From NCBI GenBank assembly GCA_943736015.1, contig OX031072.1, positions 11,001,501 to 11,065,500 on the forward strand: DNA of 64,000 bases, written 5' to 3'. The translations under genes were made by a program, and so were the position numbers. This document shows positions 23,233 through 34,959 of the stretch, one piece after another. The stretch's first letter is position 1, and each line of letters starts with the position of its first letter. The stretch is from Tridacna crocea (lineage: Eukaryota; Mollusca; Bivalvia; Cardiida; Cardiidae). The notes beneath the pieces were generated by a model that saw only the letters and a program-made list of their open reading frames with translations, was not told the DNA's origin and ran no database searches.

Positions 23233-23899
23233 ATTCTCTGTATGAAATGTACTGTTCTCTATGTTTTCCTTGGTGTGGCTGACATCTTGGTTATGTAAAT
23301 TCTACAAACAAATTTTTGGGGGAAAAAATGATAAAATATGGCATGTTTGTGAGATAAAATTTTCCAGGGCAACTGTACTGGAACACGTGTCCGCGAGACA
23401 TTTTGTATCAGCTGCGCCTACCATATCGGTTTTGATGACGAAATTGAAATGAGGAAAAGGGGGCCATATTTATCATTATTCTGCCAATCATAAACATGAT
23501 CTTAATCTTCGGAAAGTGCAGATCGAGACCAGCCAAAGCATACATGTATATACACCTTGTATTTGCAGTGTGATCTACGTCTATATTTCATGGTTCTCAA
23601 TCAGTGGTGTCGGTAATTCAGTACAATGGAACACGGATGTTTGATTTTATTTTTTTCATTTCTTAAACACCTTTTATCGTTTTCCTTTTTATCTCCTTGA
23701 TGAAGGTAACATGATAATCATGAAAAAACAATTGGCTAAGCCGATTTCGTGGAAGTGTCCGCAGGAAAACCGCTGCATGGTGTAAGATGATCACTGGTGA
23801 TAGCATCACAGCAATGAGTAGTTGAGGTGCAGTCGTGATACGAGTGAAACATTGTATTTTAAAATGGCTTAAACACCAGACCATCATTTAATGCATTGT

Positions 23900-24000
23900 C
23901 CAGAAGAAAAAAAGGGTTTGAAAACATAGTGAGAAAATGGTGGTAACAAACATTTTTCTCTTTCATCACGATGTTTTCTAGTTTTCCAAAGGCCTGTCCA
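23900..24000. mobile_element. Family A hairpin remnant
   Basis: TTGAAAACATAGTGAGAAAA pairs with a later TTTTTCTCTTTCATCACGAT around a decayed centre. Confidence 0.5.
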
Positions 24001-24089
24001 ATCAAAGACACCATTATTTTTTTTCGATTTATTGTATGCTGAATGCTTTTGGTTTTTACCAGCCCAGTGTTCGTAATCACAAATCATTC

Positions 24090-24302
24090 TTAACCCTTTA
24101 CCACGCAATCCCTACTTTTGACGACCCTGAGAAAGAAGCCTTTAGAAAACATTTTGAGAAAAGGAGAAAATGCTGCTAACCAGCAATTTCTCACAACATT
24201 TACTACTCTTTACAAAACAAATGCAAATTTTCAGTCTTTGTCATTTTGTCGTCTTGCTTTCGATTTGGGCAAATCTAAAATTTTGTCGTTTGGTAATGAG
24301 AA
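24090..24302 (+). mobile_element. Family A MITE, second stem arm shortened
   Basis: The left end TTAACCCTTTACCACGCAAT is intact. GAGAAAATGCTGCTAACCAG is followed by a shortened complement. The right end TTTGGTAATGAG has lost its TTAA. Confidence 0.8.
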
Positions 24303-24323
24303 AAGACAGTTCTTTTACCTTGT

Positions 24324-24457
24324 TGTCCAAGATTTTCTACATATGAACCTAAATAGTTTTGCCAATCAGAAGTTGTATTACTTTTTAGATTTCGAGAATT
24401 CTGGAGATTAAGACTGAGAACATTCTTGAGAATGGTCGGTGAATATCAACCCAGTTT
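24324..24457 (+). mobile_element. Family J single arm
   Basis: CCAATCAGAAGTTGTATTAC through GGTCGGTGAATATCAACCC matches the right arm of 6823-7020. The left arm is mostly gone. Confidence 0.55.
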
Positions 24458-24467
24458 GCAGTATGAT

Positions 24468-24735
24468 TGCCTCTAGGATGGCTCAGTGGTGAGCGTGTTG
24501 GACTCATGATCTTGTGGTTGTGTGTTCGATACCCGGTTGAGGCCAACTTTCTTTCCGGCGTATTTTCGCCTCTCACCTCTGCTGAAGCATGTGAGAAAAG
24601 TAGTCGGTGGCTTTGGAAAGAAAGTTGTGTTAGTACCGGTGTGAGAAAGCCAGGAAACACATGTGCGTCACCGACCGCCTTGATATGACCTGATATGGCG
24701 TTAAACCCCCATACAACCAACCAAGCCTCGAGGAT
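24468..24735 (+). mobile_element. tRNA-derived SINE
   Basis: The A box is TGGCTCAGTGGTGAGCG and the B box TGTTCGATACCCGG. The body GGCTTTGGAAAGAAAGTTG and GAAAGCCAGGAAACACATG is shared with 7461. The tail is CAACCAACCAA. Confidence 0.85.
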
Positions 24736-25540
24736 GGCAAAATGGCCTGACAAATGATAGTTGTGTTCAGATATTGATAAAAACAGATAGAAAAAGATTT
24801 ATTTGACCCTAATAATATCACATGTACCTAATTCAAAACACCCAATTCAACGTAGTTGTATTAAACATTACCGCCATGTGATTCGGTACCAATTACGAGA
24901 GTGAAAAAAATAACAGCTACACCGCTTAAAATCCGCGGGTTAATTTCGGGAAATCGAATTACAGCCTGATTAAAGCTTAATTTTTCATTCGATAATTGGA
25001 AACGTATCCATTTTCCCGTTTATGGAATCTATTTTATATGATTATGAAGATTAAATTGACATTCAATGGTGGCGAAAAAATACAATGAAAGTCGAAGGTC
25101 AGTTGTAAATAACAACATTTTTTCGCGTCGGTTTTTATAATTCAGATACATAGAAAATGCCTACTTCAGATAATGATAATGACTGTATGATTTATTTTGA
25201 TATTTACAAGTGACATAACAATTTTTTTTTTCTTATTACTTTAAACGGGTAAAACGATTTTAAAATTTGACTCAATAAGTAACTATTCACACGAAAAGTC
25301 CTTCAGATTAGCTGTTCGATTAAGTGGCGAAACGATTGCTTAGTAATTTAGTCGAATTGTTTATTCTTTAGTTAATACATCAGGTGACCTACGATGAAAA
25401 AAAAAAATGGTAACCGGGAACATAGCGGCTTGATCAATTTAGATATTTTTACATTTTATTCAGGTCACAAAGAAAACATTTGTATGCCTAATGGAAATTC
25501 CGTTCACTTTCTCCTACTGTTTTATTACGTCTAGATTTAT
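24736..25540. other. No feature seen
   Basis: Very AT-rich and without a supportable exon or repeat family. Confidence 0.5.
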
Positions 25541-25542
25541 TT

Positions 25543-25768
25543 CTTAACCTTTTACTATAATATACTAAGCTGCAACAATCTTTAGGGAAGAACCTTTCAA
25601 AAAACTTGTGGGAAAAGGAGAAAATGATGTTTATCAGCATTTTCTCCATTTCCTAAAATCTTTTCCACCCATTCAAAGAAAATCCAACCATCTGAGCCAC
25701 ATACGAACTGTCATCTGAAAATGCTCTGGGTAATGACAGGTCCAACGCATTCTCGTTTGGCAAAGGCC
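25543..25768 (+). mobile_element. Family A MITE, diverged
   Basis: The hairpin arm GGGAAAAGGAGAAAATGATG pairs imperfectly. The left end TTAACCTTTTACTA and the right end TCGTTTGGCAAAGG are recognisable. Confidence 0.7.
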
Positions 25769-26969
25769 TGGCGAGTCCAAAGAAAATTTTAATCATTTGT
25801 CAAGGCAGCAATAGATGATTGGTGAATGTGCAGTCTGATTTTGGATCGACATTGTCCAAAATAGGACCTTTGAAATTGAGATAATCCGATTCTTCCGCTC
25901 CCTCGACTAATATATATATATACAATACATTTATTTGTCACTCTGAAGTTTCAGAGCACTAATTTCGTTACGAATTCCATGCACAATTTCAATCTCGAAA
26001 TCTATTGGAAAAAACCTAAAATAAACTAATCTGCGAGCTTACAACAAATCATTCTCCAATAATCTTCTGGGAGTTTTGTCTTCTTTCTAGCTTTCTGTCG
26101 GCATTTTTATGACTTTTTGACTTTTCTTTTGTCTTTCGTTGTCTTTGTTTATCAACAGGTTTTTATAAAATTGCCTTGTTTATGTTTTTGTGAGTGCTTT
26201 TGTGTATCATTTGACATTTAACGAGACGATTTTCTTTTTTTTTATAATTCACGTAGTCCAAATTTAAGGCGAATGTTTCGACATTTCGAGTGTGGCTTAA
26301 ATAGTGCACTTGTCTTAAAAAAGGGCAGAAAACAATGTTGGAAAATAGACCCATAAAATTTTTGAAAAACTCCCCAGAATCATAAATAGCGGGATTACTT
26401 GGTGAAGGGTTAATAGTGCTTTATTTCTGATGTATGTGACTTATCTGCTGCGGTCGACTTGAAAAGTTTATGCCGCCGGGCTAAATCATGATCAGACTGC
26501 ACATAGCTTGCAGTTTGATCTTTGATATACATGTACGCTAACCACTACCTCAAAATGTTTATCTATTACAAAATTAGTCTGCAGTTTTGATGAAAATTCA
26601 CTGTTAGGCTTTTAAAACTATGAATTCATACTGCTAGCAGAAAACAGTAATGCGCTGAAACAATGCTTCCTTAAACCTGTTTGTAGCTAGATGAATGACT
26701 TTCTTTTTTCTAGGTTTTCCGTCATTATCCAATCTAATTGCCCCCTATTTCTATTCATACTCATCGCCTTCCGAAACAATGTCATAGCAGATGACCCTGA
26801 GAATATTCTTGCAAAATGAAAATTATGAAAGTTTTATTATTATTTTCTTGTTTTATTTTGTATTATATTTTATTTATTTTATTATTTCTTTAAACACATA
26901 AAAGCTTCTGAATTCCTTATGGAGTTAATTGGCAAAATTGTTGTCAACACTCGCTGCCCTTTAATTAGT

Positions 26970-27690
26970 GATTGATTCCAATACTGTCAAACCTTTGATC
27001 AGTTTTTCTGTTTGAATACTTTCTCCTACGCTTGATTCATGTTTGATTTTAATAATCTCAGATCTTTGTTCATAAGCGTTTAGTCCTTTGATTGTTTACT
27101 GATTTGATAACTATTTCTTTGATAAATGATTCTAGTAATGTCACCCTTAATTGATTATTCAATGCTCTTGGCTTTTGAGTCGTAATTGATCTCTATATCG
27201 TCAGCCCTTTGATTCGAATACCGATTTCACTACTGTCAGACCTTTGATTTGATGATTAATTCAATACTGTCAGCCCTTTGATTCAATACATCAAGACCTT
27301 CAGTTCTTTGATTCGATGCTGCGTTCAATACTGTCAGCCCTTTGATTCAATGGCTGATTCAGTACTATCAGCCCTTTGCTTCAATGCTTGATTCAATATT
27401 GTCAGTCCTTTGATTCAATGTTTGATTCAATGTTTGAATCAATACTGTTAGTCCTTTTATTGAATGGCTGATTCAATACTGTCAGCTCTTTGATTCAATG
27501 ACTGATGTAATACTGTCGGCCCTTTGAGTCAATGAATGATTTATAACTATCAGTCCTTTGATTCAATTGTTGATTCAATACTGGCAGCTGTTTGATTCAA
27601 TGGTTGATTCAATTTTCTTATTCCTGTGATCCAATCGTTGCTTCAATATTGTCAGCCCTTTGATTCGATAATTGATTTTTAAAAAGTCAG
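26970..27690. repeat. Minisatellite of TTTGATTCAATG / ATACTGTCAG units
   Basis: About 18 imperfect copies of a roughly 34-40 bp unit alternate TTTGATTCAATGGTTGATTC with AATACTGTCAGCCC. Spacing and sequence drift across the array, so it looks old. Confidence 0.85.
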
Positions 27691-27869
27691 TTTATATTAT
27701 ATTCTGTAATTCGTGTGAAATCAAAAGATGCCAAATTATTTTAGATTAAAGTTTTATTTCACTTATTCAGAAGGATAAGGGGTAAAAAGTTCGAAATTTA
27801 TGAGATGAAAAATTTAGATCTCAGTACTTAAAATACCTTTACTGATGGCAAAATAAATGTTTCTCAAAT

Positions 27870-27990
27870 ACAATATCCATCTGTTAAAGTTCAGAAAACA
27901 TTATAGGAAAAAGGAGAAAATTCTGGTTACCAGCATTTTCTCCATTTTTCTATATTGTTTTCAAAGGCCCCTTTGCGCTGGTAGTGGCAA
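27870..27990 (-). mobile_element. Family A MITE, partial
   Basis: The hairpin AGAAAATTCTGGTTACCAG with partner arms GAAAACATTATAGG and CTATATTGTTTTC is present without recognisable ends. Confidence 0.6.
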
Positions 27991-28345
27991 TTAAAAAAGG
28001 TCTCTTCAGCTGGGGATCGCCATGGGGACAGTTTATTAATGTGCTGAAATGTCAAAAGTCATACAATACATGTATTCATCTATTGAATCCTTCTATGGCA
28101 GACATTATAAAAGTTGTATTTTCTGTGTGAATTAACCGGCTGACCGCGCATGAATACACCGGCTTTTGTTCTTTGAAGTGCTGCATGCGCGAGATTTACC
28201 CTAATAAACAAACAAACACAAACACACATCTTTCCTAAAAACCTCTTCTACGTGGCATGCCGATAAAAAAGAAGGACACTTTTCAAGTCAAGGCCAATAT
28301 TTTGCTTGTTTGTCGTTTAGTGCCATTCGCAACAGTATTTCAGTT

Positions 28346-28424
28346 ATATCGTGGGTTTACTTCAAAAACCTCGTAACTTGAAACAAGCTGGAGTTAGGAG
28401 GTTTTTTAAGTAAACCCACGATAT
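28346..28424. mobile_element. Family E short palindromic MITE
   Basis: ATATCGTGGGTTTACTTC pairs with the complement at the other end, 79 bp apart. CAAAAACCTCGTAACT adds inner pairing. A second copy lies at 50211-50280. Confidence 0.8.
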
Positions 28425-28514
28425 CATGAAGGTCAGGGCACCTGTCCATCTACCTCATGCTTTCTTCGTGTTTTCTGTCCACCCAGTTTTCTGAGGAAAG
28501 GCTATTTAATTCAT

Positions 28515-28612
28515 CTACAAAACCTATCGATCCACCTCAGCCTCCACAGTCCGCACAGGCTGACATTGGGAGGAAGCTTTGCATGATAAAACATGCGTTT
28601 ATGTACGCATTT
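28515..28612. mobile_element. Family D fragment
   Basis: CAGTCCGCACAGGCTGACAT follows a decayed left arm. It abuts the next family A copy. Confidence 0.5.
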
Positions 28613-28615
28613 TCA

Positions 28616-28833
28616 TTAACCCTATACCAAACGATCCCTGGTTTTTTACGACAGTGAGATAGAAGCCTTTTGAACACATTGTGGGAAAAGGAGAAAATGC
28701 AGGTAACCATGATGTTTTCCAGCCTGCTGGAAACATATTTCGAATTCACATATTTTAAGTTACGATTATTTTGTCGTCTGCAAGTGCTTTGAATTTGGAT
28801 CAGTCTAAAATTTTGTCGTTTGGTAAAGGTTAA
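28616..28833 (+). mobile_element. Family A MITE with partly deleted hairpin
   Basis: TTAACCCTATACCAAACGAT and TTTGGTAAAGGTTAA are intact ends. After GAGAAAATGCAGGTAACCA the second stem arm is missing. Confidence 0.8.
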
Positions 28834-28879
28834 AAGATTTATTGCTCTCACAGATGCATTGATGAACAGAATCTTGAGG

Positions 28880-28882
28880 TTT

Positions 28883-28913
<31 letters not shown>

Positions 28914-28930
28914 GGGGGGTGGAGGGGTTG
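28880..28930. repeat. T-run followed by a long G-run
   Basis: About 12 T are followed by about 28 G and a G-rich tail. The true length is uncertain because such runs are hard to sequence. Confidence 0.85.
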
Positions 28931-28964
28931 ACAATTGAAATAAGTCCTTCCGTCACAAAAAAAA

Positions 28965-29150
28965 AATCAATTGCTTTCACGCCCTGAGGAAGAGGACATT
29001 TGAACAACCCTGTAAAAGCAGGTAAACCACCATTTGCTACTTTTCCCACAATTTTTAAGCCCTTTAAAGACAAATTTCATCATTTCAGCGACATCTAACC
29101 CTTACAATCGTTGAAAGGGTCTCGAATTTTGTCATTTTGGTAAAGTGTAA
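28965..29150 (+). mobile_element. Family A remnant
   Basis: CGCCCTGAGGAAGAGGAC, CTTTTCCCACAATTTTT and AATTTTGTCATTTTGGTAAA are in the family order, without a stem. Confidence 0.5.
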
Positions 29151-29365
29151 AACTATTGTTATGTCAAAACTTATTGGTGCAGAACAAATCCTATAAAATC
29201 AAAGTAAATAAAACATATTCAACAGCTGATGAGTCATCATTGATGGGAAAATGAGATTTGATACAACCTTGAATGAGACAGTAAAAAATAAATGCTTCTT
29301 TTTTATCGTGTCACCCCTTTCGAAAAAGCCATTCAATATTTGACCTATGAGACACTATTTTAATT

Positions 29366-29587
29366 CTTAACCAAACGACAAACTTTTAGTCTGGTCCAAA
29401 TTTAAAGCATTTGCAGAGGACAAAATGAATGTGACTAAAAAATTGAAATTTATTTTAGAAGGGAAGAAAACATTGTAGGCAAAGGAGAAAATGCTGGTTA
29501 CCAGCATTTTCTCCTTTTCCCACAATGTTTTCAAAAGGCTTCTATCTCAGGGTCGTAAAAACCACGGATTGTTTGGAAAAGGGTTAT
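29366..29587 (-). mobile_element. Family A MITE
   Basis: TTAACCAAACGACAAAC opens it. The hairpin GAGAAAATGCTGGTTACCAG pairs fully. TTTGGAAAAGGGTTAT ends it. Confidence 0.82.
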
Positions 29588-30011
29588 ACTCGCAGCAATT
29601 CTTCAGAGTGTCTGCTATTTGCATGTATCGAAACCTGTACGGCAGGCTGTCGTTATTTTTTTCTTTAAACAGCTTGCGGCTTACCAAATGCCTCGGATCC
29701 TTGACTACTAATTCGCGTAGATGATACTAGAAAACATTTTGTTAAAACCTTTCCGTGCCTTGGGCGAAAGTAGTGAACATGTCGATAGTCTGATCGTCCA
29801 CTTTCTTAGTTCATCCTAAAAGATATAATCTTGAACACAGAAAGCCGGATCAAACACTGGGCTGCAAGTGCTTTTTTGGTTAAAATCCGTAGTCAAAAGT
29901 GGGACGTAAGAATGGTGTCTTGTCCATTTTGTTTGACTTTCCTTATTGATAGGTAACAACTTGTCCAAGTTTGAAATAAATATCTTCAGTAATAAGAGAT
30001 AGAGTCTATAT

Positions 30012-30170
30012 AGGATCTGACATGACTGGGCTTTTGAGATAAGATTTTATTAAATGAATCAAGGGAAATGTTAGCCTATACCTATTAAGCGAGCCTTTGG
30101 CGAGCTTAATAACATTTTTCCGTGTCGAGTAATAAAATTTTATCTCAGACTTCCACGAATGTCAGATTCT
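30012..30170. mobile_element. Family I palindromic MITE, 159 bp
   Basis: AGGATCTGACATGACTGGGC and GAGATAAGATTTTATTA pair with the complementary right arm. The centre TTAAGCGAGCC / GGCGAGCTTAA is itself paired. One copy is seen. Confidence 0.75.
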
Positions 30171-30241
30171 TTTTATCACATAAAGGCATTTCACAAAATA
30201 TAGATGAAATGATGCAAAAACATTCATAAATGCACTCGCAA

Positions 30242-30460
30242 TTATATCCATAAGACCCATTCACTTCTATGTAATACGTACAAAATGACGTCAAAAATGA
30301 CGTCACACAAAAATGACATCAAACGTGTATAAGGTAAGAAAATTCGTAATGGGTATATTACACTGAAAACAAGGGAGGTTATGTGATAAAACGTTATTAC
30401 AAAATGTAACAGGTTTTGTTTGACGATGACGATCCAAGGGCTACGATACACGTAGTTTTC
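30242..30460 (-). repeat. Dispersed repeat, relative of 9325-9540
   Basis: It has ATGACGTCAAAAATGACGTC near one end and minus-strand peptide words FLPYTRL and CDVIFDVIL. Confidence 0.5.
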
Positions 30461-30489
30461 TTTTTATGAAAACAGCCGAGTAAAAAGTT

Positions 30490-30690
30490 GAGCCTCGGTA
30501 CTTTGTACATTATAATGTTAAGCCGTGAGGTTGATTTGACTTTGGATATGCAAATATTTTATAATGAAAAAAAAAAAGTATCGACAAACTGCGCATGCTG
30601 ACATAGGTTGGTAGGCTACATTTTTCATATGCACTACACCCTCTTTCATACATTTAGCACCGAAAGAGTAAACTGAAAGGTGCCCGCATG
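30490..30690. mobile_element. Family D MITE, degenerate
   Basis: AAAAAGTATCGACAAACTGC and GCGCATGCTGACATAGG keep part of the D palindrome. Confidence 0.45.
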
Positions 30691-31026
30691 TTAAGGCATA
30701 ATCAAGTATACAGCAAGTATGAGGCATTTTATTCTTGTATATCTAGCTTTCAAAAACATAAAAGAGTTTGACTTCAAAACATGTAAATTTATAATTGGTT
30801 TTAAATGTTCTCTTGTTTGATTATTTCATTCCACTTTACAATACTTCTGATAGAGTGTCAACAATTTGCACGGACATTGTCGTTGCAAATTCAGACTTAT
30901 CTATGCTGAAATCTCTGGAGAAATAACAGAAATTGTGGCCCATCATAAGACTTCACGTTCTGTGCAAATCTGTAATTTGCAATTTCATGCAAAAATGAAA
31001 ACATTACAAAAAGGAATGGCAGGGTA

Positions 31027-31254
31027 TTAACCCTTTCTCAAACGACAAATTTTGGACTCTTCCAAACCGAAAGAGTTTGCAGACGCACAATTTTAGATTT
31101 TGAGAAGATGGCAGAACATTCTCAAAAAGGGTAGAAAACACTGTGGGAAAAGAAGAAATTGCTCGTTACGAGCAATTTCTCCTTTTCCCACAGTGTTTTC
31201 AAAAGACTTTTACTGCAGATACGTAAAAATCAGAGCTTGTTTGGGAAACGGTTG
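31027..31254 (-). mobile_element. Family A variant A2
   Basis: TTAACCCTTTCTCAAACGAC, the stem GAAGAAATTGCTCGTTACGA with its complement, and GATACGTAAAAATCAGAGC. It is near-identical in plan to 39556-39783. Confidence 0.85.
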
Positions 31255-31259
31255 GCATG

Positions 31260-32215
31260 TTGTGTAGTAATGTTTACTAGTATTTTCCAAGTCATCGTTC
31301 ATATATGAAGTATCAGAATGTCTTATACAGTCTGATCTAAACTTGTCAGCGAGATGACTTTAAGTCATTATAAAGCAAAACATTACGCAAGAAACAAATA
31401 GGTGCCTTGATAAAATGAGTACAAAGGTTAATTTCACAGCTCATCGCACACTGATGTAATGTGAGAGAGGCGACATTTGGCAGTAACAAATCAGATCCTT
31501 ATACTTTTGAATATGATAAAATCTTTTGCTAAATCTCTTTTAATACCGGTCAGAAACCTAAAATAGCCTGTTATGGTGAAAGCTCCTACAGGACAAAGGT
31601 TCAACACTTACTTTTTGGGAATATCTACTTTGTTTGTTTGTTTATTTTCAATCAATGAAGGCAGATAATCGTTAGTAACGTGATTTTAAAAAAAAATCTT
31701 TCCACGATTCACGTAGAAGAAGTCGTTCAGATCGACTTATAAGGCATATTAAGCTATTTCCTCGTGAATATCAGACTCAGGAGAAAATTATGTTTTAAAA
31801 CTAGAACAAGAGTTACCAATTGCAAAGTGACTCCCCAATTATTTACTTTTGATCTATATTGTGACTTTACATGTAGGAATACGTATGGTGGTATACTACC
31901 AGTAGGCCCTATATATAGCTGAAATTTCTCCCAGTGTTTTGACATTTCAGATGCACTAGATTTCCCAAGTGGTCACAATTCAGTTTTTGTAGAAAATAAA
32001 AAAACATATTTTTGAGTGTTGCTTACTTTTTCAACGCCTGTTCAATTTCTGGTTCCAATTGCGCCTCATTTTCATTGTTTATCCCAATGATTATCTACTG
32101 AACAATCGGGACCAAAGATACAGACTGCACGTTAACAGTACAAGAACTTTTACAGAGTATCTCTTTGACGTAGCACACCACTATTTAAGCCATGCTTCGG
32201 TATAAGGTGACTTAA
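31260..32215. other. No feature seen
   Basis: AT-rich sequence. The only odd items are short poly-A runs and a faint B-family word near 32120. Confidence 0.45.
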
Positions 32216-32218
32216 GAT

Positions 32219-32552
32219 AGTAAACCCCTAATACCTCTAGTGCTGCATTGCATAAAATTTTCTTGATAGTTGATATATACATGTATAATACTTATGCACG
32301 GACCAGAAATTTCTTTATGCCTATCTTGAAATTATTTGTAGGTACTTTTGTTAGTTTTCAGAAAAGGGGGGTGATTACTATCTCTCTTTGTAATGAAAAT
32401 ATAAAGTTTTAGATTTATAAACGATAATTCTAGAAAAAACAAAAATGAAAAAGTGGCTTGGTTAAAGCAGTACAATAAAACTCTTCATTAATCATAGCAA
32501 ATTTTGTAGGATAATATTATTGTGGAAATAGCTGTTTTCTATTAGGGGTTAA
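32219..32552 (+). mobile_element. Family F TIR element, copy 1
   Basis: It matches 40460-40805 end to end, including CTTGATAGTTGAT, CCAGAAATT, CAGAAAAGGGGGGT and GATAATATT. The end words TAAACCCCTAATA and TATTAGGGGTTAA are complementary. Confidence 0.78.
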
Positions 32553-32772
32553 TGCATTTTCATGACACATAGTACCATGTACGTAATCATATACAAGTAT
32601 GAAACTGTAATACCCATCCTTTTTCACAACCGACTTAATCACGACATAAACTGGTCCTTCGACATACAAAAAATGACTGATAGCGAGGTTTCGGCTCAGA
32701 TCAGCCTGCGCGGACTGCACAGGCTGAACTGGGTCGATACTTTTCGTAAATGCATTAAGTACCCTTTACACG
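32548..32772 (+). mobile_element. Family D MITE
   Basis: GGTTAATGCATTTTC leads to the palindrome GATCAGCCTGCGCGGACTGC / GCACAGGCTGAACTGG and CGATACTTTTCGTAAATGC. It abuts or overlaps the right end of family F copy 1. Confidence 0.7.
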
Positions 32773-32994
32773 TGGCATGGCAAATATTTTGCTTGCTATG
32801 TCAACAAATTTCCGATAGATCGCACTCTGTCTCTTTTTATCATATACATGTATCCTTTGCTTGATATTGAATGGCAACTTTCCATTCATGGTCTATGCTG
32901 CAGCGTAAATCCAAGATCAGATACCCTGTAAAAGTTCTTCTAAAAGTGAAAGGGGAATAGATCTATGTTTTTCATTTGGGGATACCGAATACGA

Positions 32995-33100
32995 AAGGGT
33001 GGAAAACATTGTTGGAAAAGGAGAAAGTACTAGTTCAGGCATTTCATCCTTTTCTCATTATGTTTTCAAGAGGCCTCGTCTTCAGGTCTTCAGGGTTGAG
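32995..33100. mobile_element. Family A remnant
   Basis: AAAACATTGTTGGAAAAGG and CATTTCATCCTTTTCTC remain as damaged stem arms. Confidence 0.5.
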
Positions 33101-33409
33101 TTTTGACAAGAATGAATAATTTGTGCGAAGTATTGTAGAAATAATAACGATAATGACACATTTGCAATGGCTAAAAAAAGTCGATCATTACGCCAAAATC
33201 TTGATAAACTATGCAGCGAAATTCGCAGATAATATGCATAATTTGTCTTATCCACATAATTAGCGGACTACCTTAGTAATCTTCCCCCACCCTCCCCCGT
33301 CCCCTGCCAATGGATTCGCTTATCCAGACAAATTTTTTTGAAGAGTGTGGATCAAGATCAGGTCTAGTCTTGGTAAACATTCTACGATACGCAATGAAGT
33401 TTTGAAGGC

Positions 33410-33642
33410 TTAACCCTTTTCTCCATAGATACTCATTATGACGTATAAACAAAAGACAGCTTTTGAAAACATTGTGGGAAAAGGAGAAATTGCCCATAAC
33501 GAGCAATTTCTCCTTTTCCCACAATGTTTTCCACTCAATCAGATATTTGTATCATCATTTGTCCATATTTTTGACATCATATCTTTATTTGTTGCTGAAA
33601 TGGAAGAGCCTCAAATTGGCATATGATCAGGTAAAGGGTTAA
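33410..33642 (+). mobile_element. Family A mosaic: A3-type left end, A2-type stem
   Basis: TTAACCCTTTTCTCCATAG and ATACTCATT are A3 left-end words, but the stem GGGAAAAGGAGAAATTGC is A2. The right arm GATATTTGTATCATCATTTG is shared only with 46128-46315. TTAA is at both ends. Confidence 0.85.
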
Positions 33643-33676
33643 AGCGTCCTTATACTTATTACTATCAAAGAGTGTA

Positions 33677-33907
33677 TATAACCCATTACCACACAATTCC
33701 TACTTGTGACGACCCTGACAAAGAAGCCTATAGAAAACATTGTGGGAAAAGGAGAAAATGCTGGTAACCAGCATTTTCTCCTTTTCCCACAATGTTTTCT
33801 ACCCTTCACAAAATAAATTTCAAATTTTTGGTCACTTTTATTTTGTCATCTGCAAATGCTTTCGATTTGGACAAGCCAAAAAAGTTTGTCGTTTGGTAAT
33901 GAGTTAA
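33677..33907 (+). mobile_element. Family A MITE, full length
   Basis: ATAACCCATTACCACACAAT and TTTGGTAATGAGTTAA are the ends. The perfect stem GGGAAAAGGAGAAAATGCTG is centred on GTAAC. Confidence 0.88.
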
Positions 33908-33909
33908 AA

Positions 33910-34955
33910 GAAGTGTTGCTGTCGTCGACTTGCTGTTTTTGATGAAGAAAAAGCTTGTGTGAGTGTTGAAATGTCTGCTTTGCCACAAAACCCTAGGTAT
34001 AAAGCTGTAGCTATAATGAGGGCCATTTTTCAGTTATTTCCCTTGATTATTCTCCAGTACTACATTGGTCCTGATAAGAGGATTACTTTGATTTTATCCT
34101 TGATTTCTTTGCACTGAACCGCTATGTTCTTGAGATAATACCGCAAGCAAATGAAGTTAGATTGTTTTACAAATGAATGTATCGGTAGTTCCTGATGATT
34201 AAAAACCGAATTTGAATTGAATTACATGCCGGTCTTACACAAACAAAATAATCATTCTTATATTTATCGCGACATCCCCAAGGGAACCAAGGATAAAAAC
34301 AAAGGCATACAGGTAAAAGGACCAATCTGTTCTTTGGATACCTTTAGTGTTTATCTGGTAAGGGAGATAATTTAATTTCCAAGAATGGCTCCCATTCTAA
34401 AACTCTGTCATCTGGTTGAGCCATAACTCCTGGCCAGACAAAAAATTATAGACTTGAACCAATTTATTTTTAAAAGCAGTAGAAATTAAACCGAACTTTT
34501 TATTTCTAAGCAAACCAGATCAACTAAGTCTTTTATTATCCAATCAGTATCTGATAAAATTTTGTGCCAAAACCTGCCTAGACATTCTTAAGCTAAGGTC
34601 ATTTTCTGTCCGTAAATAACAATATTTCTTATCTCCATGTTTTTTTTTTACCTCTACAAGATTCAGCTGCTGATTTATAACAAATATCCCAGGATAGTAT
34701 CCGAGCGATCCGATGACTACAACACGAAACTAGCCATAAACTGTAGTTTTTAAATACGTTTTAAAAATTATGTTTTATGGTAAAATCCGCAACTGAATTT
34801 TACCACTTATGTAGAATATGTAGAATATTTTATGCATTGTTTTTATGATAGTCTCTTATAATTCTATATAGAATGGTCATGTACATGTACTTCCATGTCT
34901 TTTATATCAGCTGTAAATATTGTTGTACATGAATGAGACTTTAATAAAGATTATT
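33910..34955. other. No feature seen
   Basis: No exon or repeat is supported. ACATGTACATGTAC words near 34880 are common in low-complexity bivalve DNA. Confidence 0.45.
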
Positions 34956-34959
34956 ATTA

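Noticed and set aside
28537-29073. A 178-codon minus-strand frame with a proline run
   Set aside because: It runs through family D, family A and the G homopolymer. The proline run is the C/G tract read on the other strand.
29221-29260. CTGATGAG ... GGGAAA, considered as a hammerhead ribozyme core
   Set aside because: Stem II would start with a G-G mismatch and have a three-base loop, and no convincing stems I and III were found.
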